NCBI GenBank assembly: GCA_963925545.1
Contig: CAWUSA010000011.1
Location: forward strand, 35,801 to 99,800
Length of the DNA stretch: 64,000 nucleotides
Direction of reading: 5' to 3'
Source of the DNA: TMED14 sp963925545
Lineage (GTDB): Bacteria > Bacteroidota > Bacteroidia > Flavobacteriales > Schleiferiaceae
Every line of letters starts with the position of its first letter. Position 1 is the stretch's first letter. A program made the translations under genes and the position numbers. This document shows, one piece after another, positions 17,866 through 26,057 of this stretch. Below the pieces are notes generated by a model. That model searched no databases. It saw only the letters and a list, made by a program, of their open reading frames with translations, and was not told where the DNA came from.

Positions 17866-18933
17866 ATGGATCCTAATGCAGGGAAACGAAATTTAGTCAA
17901 CAAACTTAGTAGGGAAGAGCTGCAGGCTAAGCTTGAAACAGAAGGTTTTGATCGAATCACCCTATCGTTTTATAAGTATGTGATCATAGAGAATCCGCAA
18001 GAATTGCGTGATGAATTGTTTGAGCAATGGTCTTCATGGGGTTGCTTGGGCCGTATTTATGTTTCTAATGAAGGAATCAATGCTCAAATGAATATCCCTC
18101 AGCAACACTGGGGTGATTTCGAAAAGGCTATTCGTTCGAATAGGTTCTTTCATGATGTACCCTTTAAAATCGCTGTAACTGATAAAACGGAGGGTAAATC
18201 GTTTTTAAAGCTTAAAGTAAAGGTTCGTAAGCAAATTGTTGCAGACGGACTGCAGCCAGGTGACTATGACGTAACGAATGTTGGCCAGCACCTGGATGCA
18301 AAGTCATGGAATGAAGCTGTAGAAAAGGAAGACTCTGTTGTTGTAGACATGCGCAACCATTATGAAAGTGAGATTGGCCATTTTGAGGGAGCTGTTTTAC
18401 CTGATACTGAAACATTTCGCGATGAATTGCCTATGGTTTTAGAGAAACTCAAAGGTCAAGAAGACAGAAAGGTATTGCTCTATTGCACAGGGGGTATTCG
18501 TTGTGAAAAGACTTCAGCCTATTTAAAGCACCATGGATTCAAGGACGTGAACCAGCTTCATGGTGGTATCATAGACTATGCTAGACAAATAGATCAGGAG
18601 GACCTGCCCAATAAGTTTCACGGAGTGAATTTTGTCTTTGATGCGCGACTTGGTGAAGAGATTTCACAAGAAGTGATCTCGGAATGTCACCAGTGTGGCC
18701 AGCCCTCTGCGCGTCACACAAACTGTATAAATAAAGCGTGCAACCTTTTGTTTATTCAATGTGAAGAATGCCAGATAAAGCATGAAGCTTGCTGCACACC
18801 TCAATGCATCGAGGTGATCCATGCTCCTGAAGAAGAACAAATAGAGATCCGTCGAAAAGCGAAGGAAACCAAAAGATACCACAAGCATAGTAAGGTGAAT
18901 TTGCGAGATGCTTTTTCTAAAGAAGTAGATTGA
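17866..18933 (+). CDS. trhO: tRNA uridine(34) hydroxylase / rhodanese-like protein
   Basis: Matches the YceA/TrhO family, which makes 5-hydroxyuridine at the wobble base of tRNA using oxygen. It has 355 residues (E. coli protein 350). The N-terminal acylphosphatase-like domain has GRIYVSNEGINAQMN near 65-79. The rhodanese domain carries the catalytic C207 in YCTGGIRCEK. The C-terminal part has cysteine pairs (CHQCGQPSARHTNC, CEECQIKHEACCTPQC) that could bind metal. Its G+C looks lower than its neighbours (several lines 32-42%). It stands alone, with gaps of 261 and 167 bases on either side. Confidence 0.88.
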   Translation: MDPNAGKRNLVNKLSREELQAKLETEGFDRITLSFYKYVIIENPQELRDELFEQWSSWGCLGRIYVSNEGINAQMNIPQQHWGDFEKAIRSNRFFHDVPFKIAVTDKTEGKSFLKLKVKVRKQIVADGLQPGDYDVTNVGQHLDAKSWNEAVEKEDSVVVDMRNHYESEIGHFEGAVLPDTETFRDELPMVLEKLKGQEDRKVLLYCTGGIRCEKTSAYLKHHGFKDVNQLHGGIIDYARQIDQEDLPNKFHGVNFVFDARLGEEISQEVISECHQCGQPSARHTNCINKACNLLFIQCEECQIKHEACCTPQCIEVIHAPEEEQIEIRRKAKETKRYHKHSKVNLRDAFSKEVD

Positions 18934-19100
18934 AGAGCTTCGAATGGATGGACATGTGGTGGATTCTGTAAAAAAGGTCATGGGTCCCCCTGCAAGTAGC
19001 TGAGTTGTAGCTGTGAATAACTCAATGAAATCGGTGAATTAAAAGCCGTACAAGGCCGTTGTGAGCTTGGTGTTCTGCATTAGATTAGCACCGCTAGCTT

Positions 19101-20945
19101 ATGTCAACCACACAGTATACTGAAGACAATATTCGCTCCCTGGAATGGCAGGAGCATATTCGCTTGCGACCTGGTATGTACATTGGCAAACTGGGCGATG
19201 GCTCATCGGCTGACGATGGCATCTACATCCTTATCAAAGAAACCATAGACAACTCCATTGATGAGTTTGTCATGGGCGCAGGTAAAGTCATTGAGATCAG
19301 TGTTAAGGAAGGTTCAGTGTCCATTAGAGATTACGGTCGCGGAATCCCTTTAGGTAAGGTTGTGGATGTGGTGTCCAAAATGAACACGGGCGCCAAATAC
19401 GACTCCAAGGCCTTCAAGAAGTCAGTAGGTCTCAATGGGGTTGGGACCAAGGCAGTCAATGCCCTGTCTTCAAGGTTCACTGTCAAGGCAATCCGAGATG
19501 GGAAAAGCAAGCAAGCCACCTTTGAGCGTGGCATCTTGGTGGATGACCCGTCAGTAAACGACAATAGCTCACGCAAGGGCACCCTGGTGCAGTTCACCCC
19601 CGATGCTGATATTTTTCACAACTACCAATACCAAATGGAGTATGTGGAGCGGATGGTGTGGAATTATGTCTACCTCAATCCTGGATTGACCATCATGCTC
19701 AATGGGGAAAAGTTTTATTCGGAAAATGGACTTAAGGATTTGCTGAGTAACAACCTCAGTGGAGAGGTTATGCATGACATCATCCACCTGAAGGGGTATG
19801 ACATAGAAATGGCCTTGACCCATGCTGAACGATCACAAAGTGAGCAGTACTATTCCTTTGTTAATGGTCAACACACAACACAAGGCGGCACGCATCAGGG
19901 TGCTTTTCGTGAAGCCTTGGTAGCAACCATACGCAATCATTACAACAAGCAATTTGATGTGTCAGATATCCGGTCCAGTGTGATCGCAGCCATTTCCATT
20001 AAGGTGATGGAGCCCGTGTTTGAGTCACAAACAAAGACTAAGCTTGGCAGCAATGACATGGGGCCAGAGGGCCCATCTGTGCGCAAGTTTATTTTGGATT
20101 TCATGCGCCGTGAACTGGACAATTTTTTGCACCGGAATAGCAATGTAGCGGAAGCCATACTGAAGAAAATTTTGCGTGCAGAGAGGGAGCGCAAAGACTT
20201 GTCTGGTATCCAGAAGTTGGCCAGAGATCGAGCCAAGAAATCAAACCTGCATAACAAGAAATTGCGGGACTGTAAGATTCATTACAGCGATGCAAAGGGT
20301 GACCGCCGTTTGGAAACCACCTTGTTTATTACAGAGGGTGATTCAGCTTCAGGATCTATTACGCAGAGTCGTGATGTACAGACGCAGGCTGTTTTCTCAT
20401 TGAAAGGCAAGCCCTTGAACTGCCATGGTTTGACCAAAAAGGTAGTTTATGAAAATGAGGAATTCAACCTTTTGCAAGCAGCTTTGCAAATCGAGGATGG
20501 ACTGGAGGACTTGCGATACAATAATGTGGTGATTGCCACGGATGCGGATGTTGATGGCATGCACATACGTTTATTACTCATTACATTTTTCCTGCAATTT
20601 TTCCCTGAGCTGGTTAGAGAAGGGCACTTGTATATTTTGCAGACCCCTTTGTTCCGCGTCAGAAATAAAAAAACTACCCACTACTGCTACAGTTTAGAAG
20701 AAAAACAAACAGCCATCAATGACTTGAAGAACAACCCGGAAATTACCAGATTTAAAGGCCTGGGAGAGATTTCCCCCGGTGAGTTCAAACTCTTCATTGG
20801 GCAAGACATCAGATTGGAGCCAGTCATGATGGGTAAGGAGCAAATCGATGAGCTTCTCAGTTATTACATGGGTAAAAACACGCCAGAGAGGCAAACCTTC
20901 ATTATCGACAATTTGGTTGTTGAAAAGGACATAGACGATGCGTGA
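19101..20945 (+). CDS. parE: DNA topoisomerase IV subunit B
   Basis: The ATPase subunit of topoisomerase IV, which unlinks daughter chromosomes; 614 residues. A GHKL ATPase fold opens with LEWQEHIRLRPGMYIGKLG, and DNSIDEF provides the ATP-site region. The Toprim domain has FITEGDSASGS and the metal site ATDADVDGMHIRLLLI. No gyrase-type insertion is present, and length and pairing with the next gene indicate ParE rather than GyrB. The parC start lies 8 bases inside this gene. I found no exact TAnnTTTG box in the 167-base gap upstream. Confidence 0.93.
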   Translation: MSTTQYTEDNIRSLEWQEHIRLRPGMYIGKLGDGSSADDGIYILIKETIDNSIDEFVMGAGKVIEISVKEGSVSIRDYGRGIPLGKVVDVVSKMNTGAKYDSKAFKKSVGLNGVGTKAVNALSSRFTVKAIRDGKSKQATFERGILVDDPSVNDNSSRKGTLVQFTPDADIFHNYQYQMEYVERMVWNYVYLNPGLTIMLNGEKFYSENGLKDLLSNNLSGEVMHDIIHLKGYDIEMALTHAERSQSEQYYSFVNGQHTTQGGTHQGAFREALVATIRNHYNKQFDVSDIRSSVIAAISIKVMEPVFESQTKTKLGSNDMGPEGPSVRKFILDFMRRELDNFLHRNSNVAEAILKKILRAERERKDLSGIQKLARDRAKKSNLHNKKLRDCKIHYSDAKGDRRLETTLFITEGDSASGSITQSRDVQTQAVFSLKGKPLNCHGLTKKVVYENEEFNLLQAALQIEDGLEDLRYNNVVIATDADVDGMHIRLLLITFFLQFFPELVREGHLYILQTPLFRVRNKKTTHYCYSLEEKQTAINDLKNNPEITRFKGLGEISPGEFKLFIGQDIRLEPVMMGKEQIDELLSYYMGKNTPERQTFIIDNLVVEKDIDDA

Positions 20946-23640
20946 TCAATCCTTGAATGAGGCCATGGACGGCCATGGAGATGAGGGTGAATTGCTTCCT
21001 GCGATTCCTGTGGAATCTAGGGTTAGGGGCATGTTTAAGACCTACTTCTTGGACTATGCTAGCTATGTCATCCTTGAGCGGGCAGTACCAGGCTTGAATG
21101 ATGGCCTGAAACCTGTTCAACGGCGATTGATGCATGCTTTGAGAGAAATGGATGATGGCCGCTTTCACAAGGTGGCCAATGTCATCGGTCAAACCATGAA
21201 ATACCACCCACATGGCGATGCCAGCATTGGAGATGCCTTGGTACAGTTAGGACAGAAAGATCTATTGGTTGACACTCAGGGAAACTGGGGTAATGTTCTC
21301 ACAGGTGACAGCGCTGCAGCAGCTAGGTATATTGAAACCCGCCTCAGTAAGTTTGCATTGCATGTAGCCTTCAATCCAAAGATTACTCAATGGCAAGGCA
21401 GCTATGATGGTCGGAATAAGGAACCCATCGACTTGCCTATGAAATTCCCTTTGTTGCTTGCGCAAGGGGCTGAAGGTATAGCAGTTGGCTTGTCAACAAA
21501 GATAATGCCTCACAACTTTAATGAGTTGATTGATGCCACAATCAAGCACCTCAAAGGCCGATTTTTTACGATTTTGCCTGACTTCCCAACGGGCGGTATT
21601 GCGGATATGTCTAATTACCAGGATGGTGTCAGAGGTGGCAAGGTCCGTGTGAGGGCAAGAATCACTGTTCAGGATAAAAACACCTTGGTAATTTCAGAGG
21701 TTCCTTATGGAACAACAACGACCAGTTTGATTGATTCTATCATTAAGGCCAATGACAAGGGCAAGGTGAAACTCAAAAAAGTGGAAGACAATACAGCTGA
21801 ATCCGTTGAAATTGTCATTCAGCTTCATCCTGCGGTATCACCAGACCAAACTGTGGATGCGCTGTATGCATTCACCAATTGTGAAATGTCAATATCACCC
21901 TTATTTTGTGTAATTCAAGAGGACAAGCCGGTTTTCATTAAGGTTTCAGACTACCTGAAAGCCAGCACCGATCATTCAGTCGACTTGCTGAAGGCGGAAT
22001 TAGAAATCCAATTGAAGGAGTTACAGGAGCAATGGCATTTTGCCAGCTTGGAGCGCATTTTTATTGAGCACAAAGTATACCGTGCCATGGAAGAGGCAGA
22101 GACTTGGGAAGCAGTGCTTGAAAATATTTGGGAAGGACTCAAACCGCATGTTTCGCATTTATTGCGAGACGTGATAGAGGATGACATCGTGCGATTGACA
22201 GAAATTAAAATCAAGCGGATTTCCAAATTTGATGCATCCAAGGCAGATGATCAATTGGCCACATTGGAAGGGAAAATCGCGGAGATTAAGCACAGTTTAG
22301 CTCACTTGATCGACCATGCCATTGCCTATTTCACGGCATTGAAAGGTAAGTACGGCAAAGGGCGGGCAAGAAAAACTGAGTTGCGCAGCTTCGATTCAGT
22401 GGTTGCGACCCAGGTTGCCATGGCTAACATGAAACTCTATGTCAATCGAGAGGAGGGATTTGTTGGGACGGGCCTTAGAAAAGCTGAATACATAGGGGAC
22501 TGTGCAGACATTGATGATTTGGTGGTCATTTTAGCTGACGGGACCATGATGGTCACCAAGGTGGATGACAAGAAATTCATTGGTCAGGACATCGTTCATG
22601 TGGCCGTTTTCCATAAAGGTGATGAGCGGACCGTCTACAACATGATCTACCGTGATGGAGCCAGAGGCAAGTCATTCATCAAGCGCTTCCCTATCAAAAG
22701 CATCACACGTGACAAGGCTTACTCCTTGACCCAAGGCAATAAGTCGTCCAAAATTCATTACCTCAGCGTCAACCTCAATGGTGAAGCTGAGTTGGTTACG
22801 GTGGCACTGCGGTCAGGGTCGTCAGTACGCAAGCTTAAATTTGATACAGATTTCGCAGATATACCCATCAGAGGACGTAGTGCCCGGGGCAAAACATTGA
22901 CAAAATTTGCAGTCAAACGCATTGATGTCAAATCGAAAGGCTTGAGCACCCTTGCTGCAAGGAAGATTTACTTTGAAGAATCGGTAATGAAGCTCAATGA
23001 CCAGGAAAGGGGTCGTGCTTTGGGTGAATTCCAAGGTGAAGATCGATTGATTCAGGTAGAGCAATCTGGACGCTTCAGGGTTATCACCCCAGAATTCAGC
23101 ACGCATTTTGATGTGCTGCCCTACCAATTGAAGAAATTCTCTACGTCTGCTTACACTTTGGTCTACTTTGATGCAGACAAGTCTCGCCACATAGTTAAGC
23201 GCTTTGTTTTAGAGCCCAAAGGCGATGCTTGGGATCATTTGATCCCTAAGCATCCAGGGAACCGTATTGAGTTACTGGATGACCATGACCATGTTTCCAT
23301 TCAAATTGATTACAAAAAGGTCAAAGGCAAGACCAAGGACAGCGAGACCATCCAATTGGATGATTTCATTTCGGTTAAGGGCTGGAAGGCTGCAGGCAAT
23401 CAACTGACGGGTTGGGCAGTTAAACAAATCTCTATCGTTGAAACAAGCAATGATGCGGTGGAAGATTTGGTGATCAAAGAAAATCCTGCAGTTATTTCTA
23501 GTATCAGCGACCCAGTGGACTTTCCTGATGAACCAGACATATCTCAGAAAACAAGCCCTACCAATCAGGAAAAACCTCAGCCTGAATCACTTGAATCGAA
23601 AGATTTGGATGAGGAAGGTCAAATCACTTTAAATTTTTGA
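20938..23640 (+). CDS. parC: DNA topoisomerase IV subunit A
   Basis: The DNA-breaking subunit, 900 residues. The catalytic tyrosine is Y131 in AARYIETRLS. The quinolone region reads HPHGDASIGDALV: the position matching Ser83 of GyrA is alanine (A95) and the second hotspot is D99. The C-terminal beta-pinwheel ends in an acidic tail rich in Ser/Glu/Gln (about 840-900), which is low-complexity and probably unstructured. It overlaps parE by 8 bases, and the downstream secreted-protein gene begins 1 base after its stop, so three genes may share an mRNA. Confidence 0.93.
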   Translation: MRDQSLNEAMDGHGDEGELLPAIPVESRVRGMFKTYFLDYASYVILERAVPGLNDGLKPVQRRLMHALREMDDGRFHKVANVIGQTMKYHPHGDASIGDALVQLGQKDLLVDTQGNWGNVLTGDSAAAARYIETRLSKFALHVAFNPKITQWQGSYDGRNKEPIDLPMKFPLLLAQGAEGIAVGLSTKIMPHNFNELIDATIKHLKGRFFTILPDFPTGGIADMSNYQDGVRGGKVRVRARITVQDKNTLVISEVPYGTTTTSLIDSIIKANDKGKVKLKKVEDNTAESVEIVIQLHPAVSPDQTVDALYAFTNCEMSISPLFCVIQEDKPVFIKVSDYLKASTDHSVDLLKAELEIQLKELQEQWHFASLERIFIEHKVYRAMEEAETWEAVLENIWEGLKPHVSHLLRDVIEDDIVRLTEIKIKRISKFDASKADDQLATLEGKIAEIKHSLAHLIDHAIAYFTALKGKYGKGRARKTELRSFDSVVATQVAMANMKLYVNREEGFVGTGLRKAEYIGDCADIDDLVVILADGTMMVTKVDDKKFIGQDIVHVAVFHKGDERTVYNMIYRDGARGKSFIKRFPIKSITRDKAYSLTQGNKSSKIHYLSVNLNGEAELVTVALRSGSSVRKLKFDTDFADIPIRGRSARGKTLTKFAVKRIDVKSKGLSTLAARKIYFEESVMKLNDQERGRALGEFQGEDRLIQVEQSGRFRVITPEFSTHFDVLPYQLKKFSTSAYTLVYFDADKSRHIVKRFVLEPKGDAWDHLIPKHPGNRIELLDDHDHVSIQIDYKKVKGKTKDSETIQLDDFISVKGWKAAGNQLTGWAVKQISIVETSNDAVEDLVIKENPAVISSISDPVDFPDEPDISQKTSPTNQEKPQPESLESKDLDEEGQITLNF

Positions 23641-23641
23641 T

Positions 23642-25285
23642 ATGAAATCACCCATACTTATTCTGTGTGCCATTCTGATGTCTGGTTTGATGCTTCAAGC
23701 TCAGCCTAGCAATGACAGTCTGAATTTCGTGAAGTTGATCCATTTCCCGACCACTGATTGGAATGTGCCAGTTGGCAATGGCAAGTGCAATGACGTCTGG
23801 GGCTATGCTGATAGCAATGGCGTAGAATACGCCTTGGTCGGCAATGAAAAGGGCACCTTGGTAGCTGAATTGACATCGGGTCAGCAGGCTATACCCGCGC
23901 TGTGGGTACCTGGCGCAACAAGCGTCTGGCGTGATTTGAAGACCTGGAGCCATTATGCCTATGTGGTGCATGATGGAACCCCAAACACCCCAGATGGATT
24001 ATTGATCATTGACATGGACAGCCTTGCGCAAAGCAGGTACCGATTTGTCAAGCCAACCTACACTAACCCCGTCACAGGCATCGTGGATACTTTTCAAAAG
24101 GCCCACAACATTTTTGTCGATGAAAATGGCATTTTGTACGCCTTCGGTTCAAACATTGGCACCTCTGGGGGCGCAGTCATGATTGATGTGGCCACAGACC
24201 CATGGAATCCAAGCATTGTTGGTGTCTATGAAGGTAACTACTTCCATGACGGCTACGCCCGCAATGACACCCTATGGGGTGCAGCCCTTTGGGGTGGGGT
24301 GATTGTTGTGGATGTCACGTACAAAACCAGCCCATTGACGATTGCCACCTTTGCTACACCTGGCAGTTTTGCTCACAATTGCTGGTTGAGTGATGATGGC
24401 AACACCTTGTACACGACGGATGAAATCGCGGATGGCTTCATTGCTGGATTTGATGTATCTAACTTGAGCAATGTGAATGAGTACTTCCGGGTGAGACCAC
24501 AAGTTGGAACCGGTGTCATTCCTCACAATGCACATGTGGATGGTCAGCATTTGGTGACCTCTTATTACACCTTTGGCGTCCATGTCTTGGATGTGGAGTA
24601 CCCTGAACTACCCGTGTTGGCAGCTTACTATGATAGCTCACCCGTGTCGGGTGGGGGCTTCTTTGGGGCTTGGGGGGCTTACCCTTATTTGCCAAGCAAT
24701 CGCTTGTTGGTCACCGATAGGGAAGAGGGGCTGTTTGTTCTCGAAGCAGATTACCCCGATGTCAGTCGTTTGAAATTAACCGTTGGCACCTTGGACCTCA
24801 GCACGGGCTCTACAGCCTGGGGTGCTTTGCCGGGGCATGACATGCTGTACTGGAAAGCTGGCGGCGACAGCTTGTATGTTGACAGCTTGAGCCATCAAGT
24901 CCTTTTTTATGGCCTCAACGCCACCAATGACACATTGATGTGGAACTATGCACCGGGCCAAAACCTAGCTGTGCATTATGCCTTGGGTTCAGGCATGTTT
25001 CCCCATGACACATTGATTGGGCAAATTGGCTTGAGCCTTGAAGATTTAACCCTAGCAAGCTTTGATGTTTGGACTGGAAAGGAATCGTGGGCCTTGCATG
25101 GGCTGGACGGCCACCAGGATCTACGTATTCAGTTGATTGATGCCAATGGTCAGGTATTGAGACAGTTTGAATGGCAGGCAGGTGATGACAGGGTTGTACC
25201 GTTCCCGCAAAGTCCGGGTGCCTATTGGATTCGTTACGAAAGCAGGCAGGGTGAGTCAGCTTCAGTGTCTGTGATCCGGCCTTAG
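23642..25285 (+). CDS. Secreted choice-of-anchor B family protein, probable T9SS cargo
   Basis: A 547-residue secreted protein. The signal peptide is about residues 1-21 (SPILILCAILMSGLMLQAQ). Residues about 30-370 form LVIVM-type beta-propeller repeats (VWGYADSNGVEYALVG, MIDVATDPWNPSIVGVYEG) typical of choice-of-anchor B proteins, including a DGLLIIDMDSL-like blade and HNAHVDGQHLVTSYY. The last ~75 residues (DLRIQLIDANGQVLRQF ... GAYWIRYES) resemble a type IX secretion C-terminal sorting domain. No catalytic function is known. It begins one base after parC, an odd partner for a topoisomerase operon. It converges on the LOG gene with a 16-base gap and no clear terminator. Confidence 0.8.
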   Translation: MKSPILILCAILMSGLMLQAQPSNDSLNFVKLIHFPTTDWNVPVGNGKCNDVWGYADSNGVEYALVGNEKGTLVAELTSGQQAIPALWVPGATSVWRDLKTWSHYAYVVHDGTPNTPDGLLIIDMDSLAQSRYRFVKPTYTNPVTGIVDTFQKAHNIFVDENGILYAFGSNIGTSGGAVMIDVATDPWNPSIVGVYEGNYFHDGYARNDTLWGAALWGGVIVVDVTYKTSPLTIATFATPGSFAHNCWLSDDGNTLYTTDEIADGFIAGFDVSNLSNVNEYFRVRPQVGTGVIPHNAHVDGQHLVTSYYTFGVHVLDVEYPELPVLAAYYDSSPVSGGGFFGAWGAYPYLPSNRLLVTDREEGLFVLEADYPDVSRLKLTVGTLDLSTGSTAWGALPGHDMLYWKAGGDSLYVDSLSHQVLFYGLNATNDTLMWNYAPGQNLAVHYALGSGMFPHDTLIGQIGLSLEDLTLASFDVWTGKESWALHGLDGHQDLRIQLIDANGQVLRQFEWQAGDDRVVPFPQSPGAYWIRYESRQGESASVSVIRP

Positions 25286-25301
25286 AAGCTATGATCTGAC
25301 T

Positions 25302-26012
25302 TCAGAAGTTGGGCTTGAAGAGGTATTGACTGTAGAATTCATCAATGGCCTCAACGGCTTCCTCTGCGCTGTCGACCAATTGAATCAAATCCAAATCTTT
25401 GTCATTGATGAGCCCGTTAGGCGACATGGTTGACTTGATCCAATCAAGCAGGCCGGACCAATAGTCCTTACCCACCAACACAATGGGAAAACGCCCAATC
25501 TTGCTGGTTTGAATCAAGGTGATGGATTCAAACAATTCATCCAAGGTGCCAAACCCGCCTGGCATGACAATAAAACCTTGTGAGTACTTCACGAAAATGA
25601 CTTTGCGAACAAAGAAATAATCGAAGTCAATGCTCTTGTCAGGGTCAATGTAGCTGTTTGGCTCCTGTTCAAAGGGTAGGTCAATGTTCAAGCCAACCGA
25701 AGGCGCGCCTGCCTTCTGGGCACCGCGATTGGCGGCTTCCATGATGCCTGGGCCACCGCCAGATATGACGCCATAGCCCTTGTGGCCAAGCCCTTCTGCA
25801 ACATCAACGGCCATCTGGTACCAGTGATTGTCTTCCTTTAGTCGCGCTGAACCAAAGATGCTGACACAGGGTCCAATTTTGGATAATTGCTCAAAGCCAT
25901 TGACAAATTCGCCCATGATTTTAAACACAGCCCATGCGTCATTGGTTCTTGTTTCATTCCACGTCTTTTTCTTGAACGCCTTCTTGATGGGTTCGTTGCC
26001 TCTTGTTGCCAT
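25302..26012 (-). CDS. LOG family / TIGR00730 Rossmann-fold protein
   Basis: A 236-residue protein of the LOG (lonely guy) group, which hydrolyses nucleoside 5'-monophosphates to base and ribose 5-phosphate; the bacterial role is often unclear. The hallmark VMPGGFGTLDELFE is near residue 150, and GVISGGGPGIMEAANRGA near 84-101 supplies the other half of the active site. The ATG at 26012 is preferred over a TTG at 26033. A near-match box (TATATTTC) lies 26 bases upstream, so it may have its own promoter or follow uvrA as the last gene of a minus-strand operon. Confidence 0.87.
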   Translation of the reverse strand: MATRGNEPIKKAFKKKTWNETRTNDAWAVFKIMGEFVNGFEQLSKIGPCVSIFGSARLKEDNHWYQMAVDVAEGLGHKGYGVISGGGPGIMEAANRGAQKAGAPSVGLNIDLPFEQEPNSYIDPDKSIDFDYFFVRKVIFVKYSQGFIVMPGGFGTLDELFESITLIQTSKIGRFPIVLVGKDYWSGLLDWIKSTMSPNGLINDKDLDLIQLVDSAEEAVEAIDEFYSQYLFKPNF

Positions 26013-26057
26013 AAACTTGCTATTTGATAACAAGGTATGAAATATAAAGAGAACACC

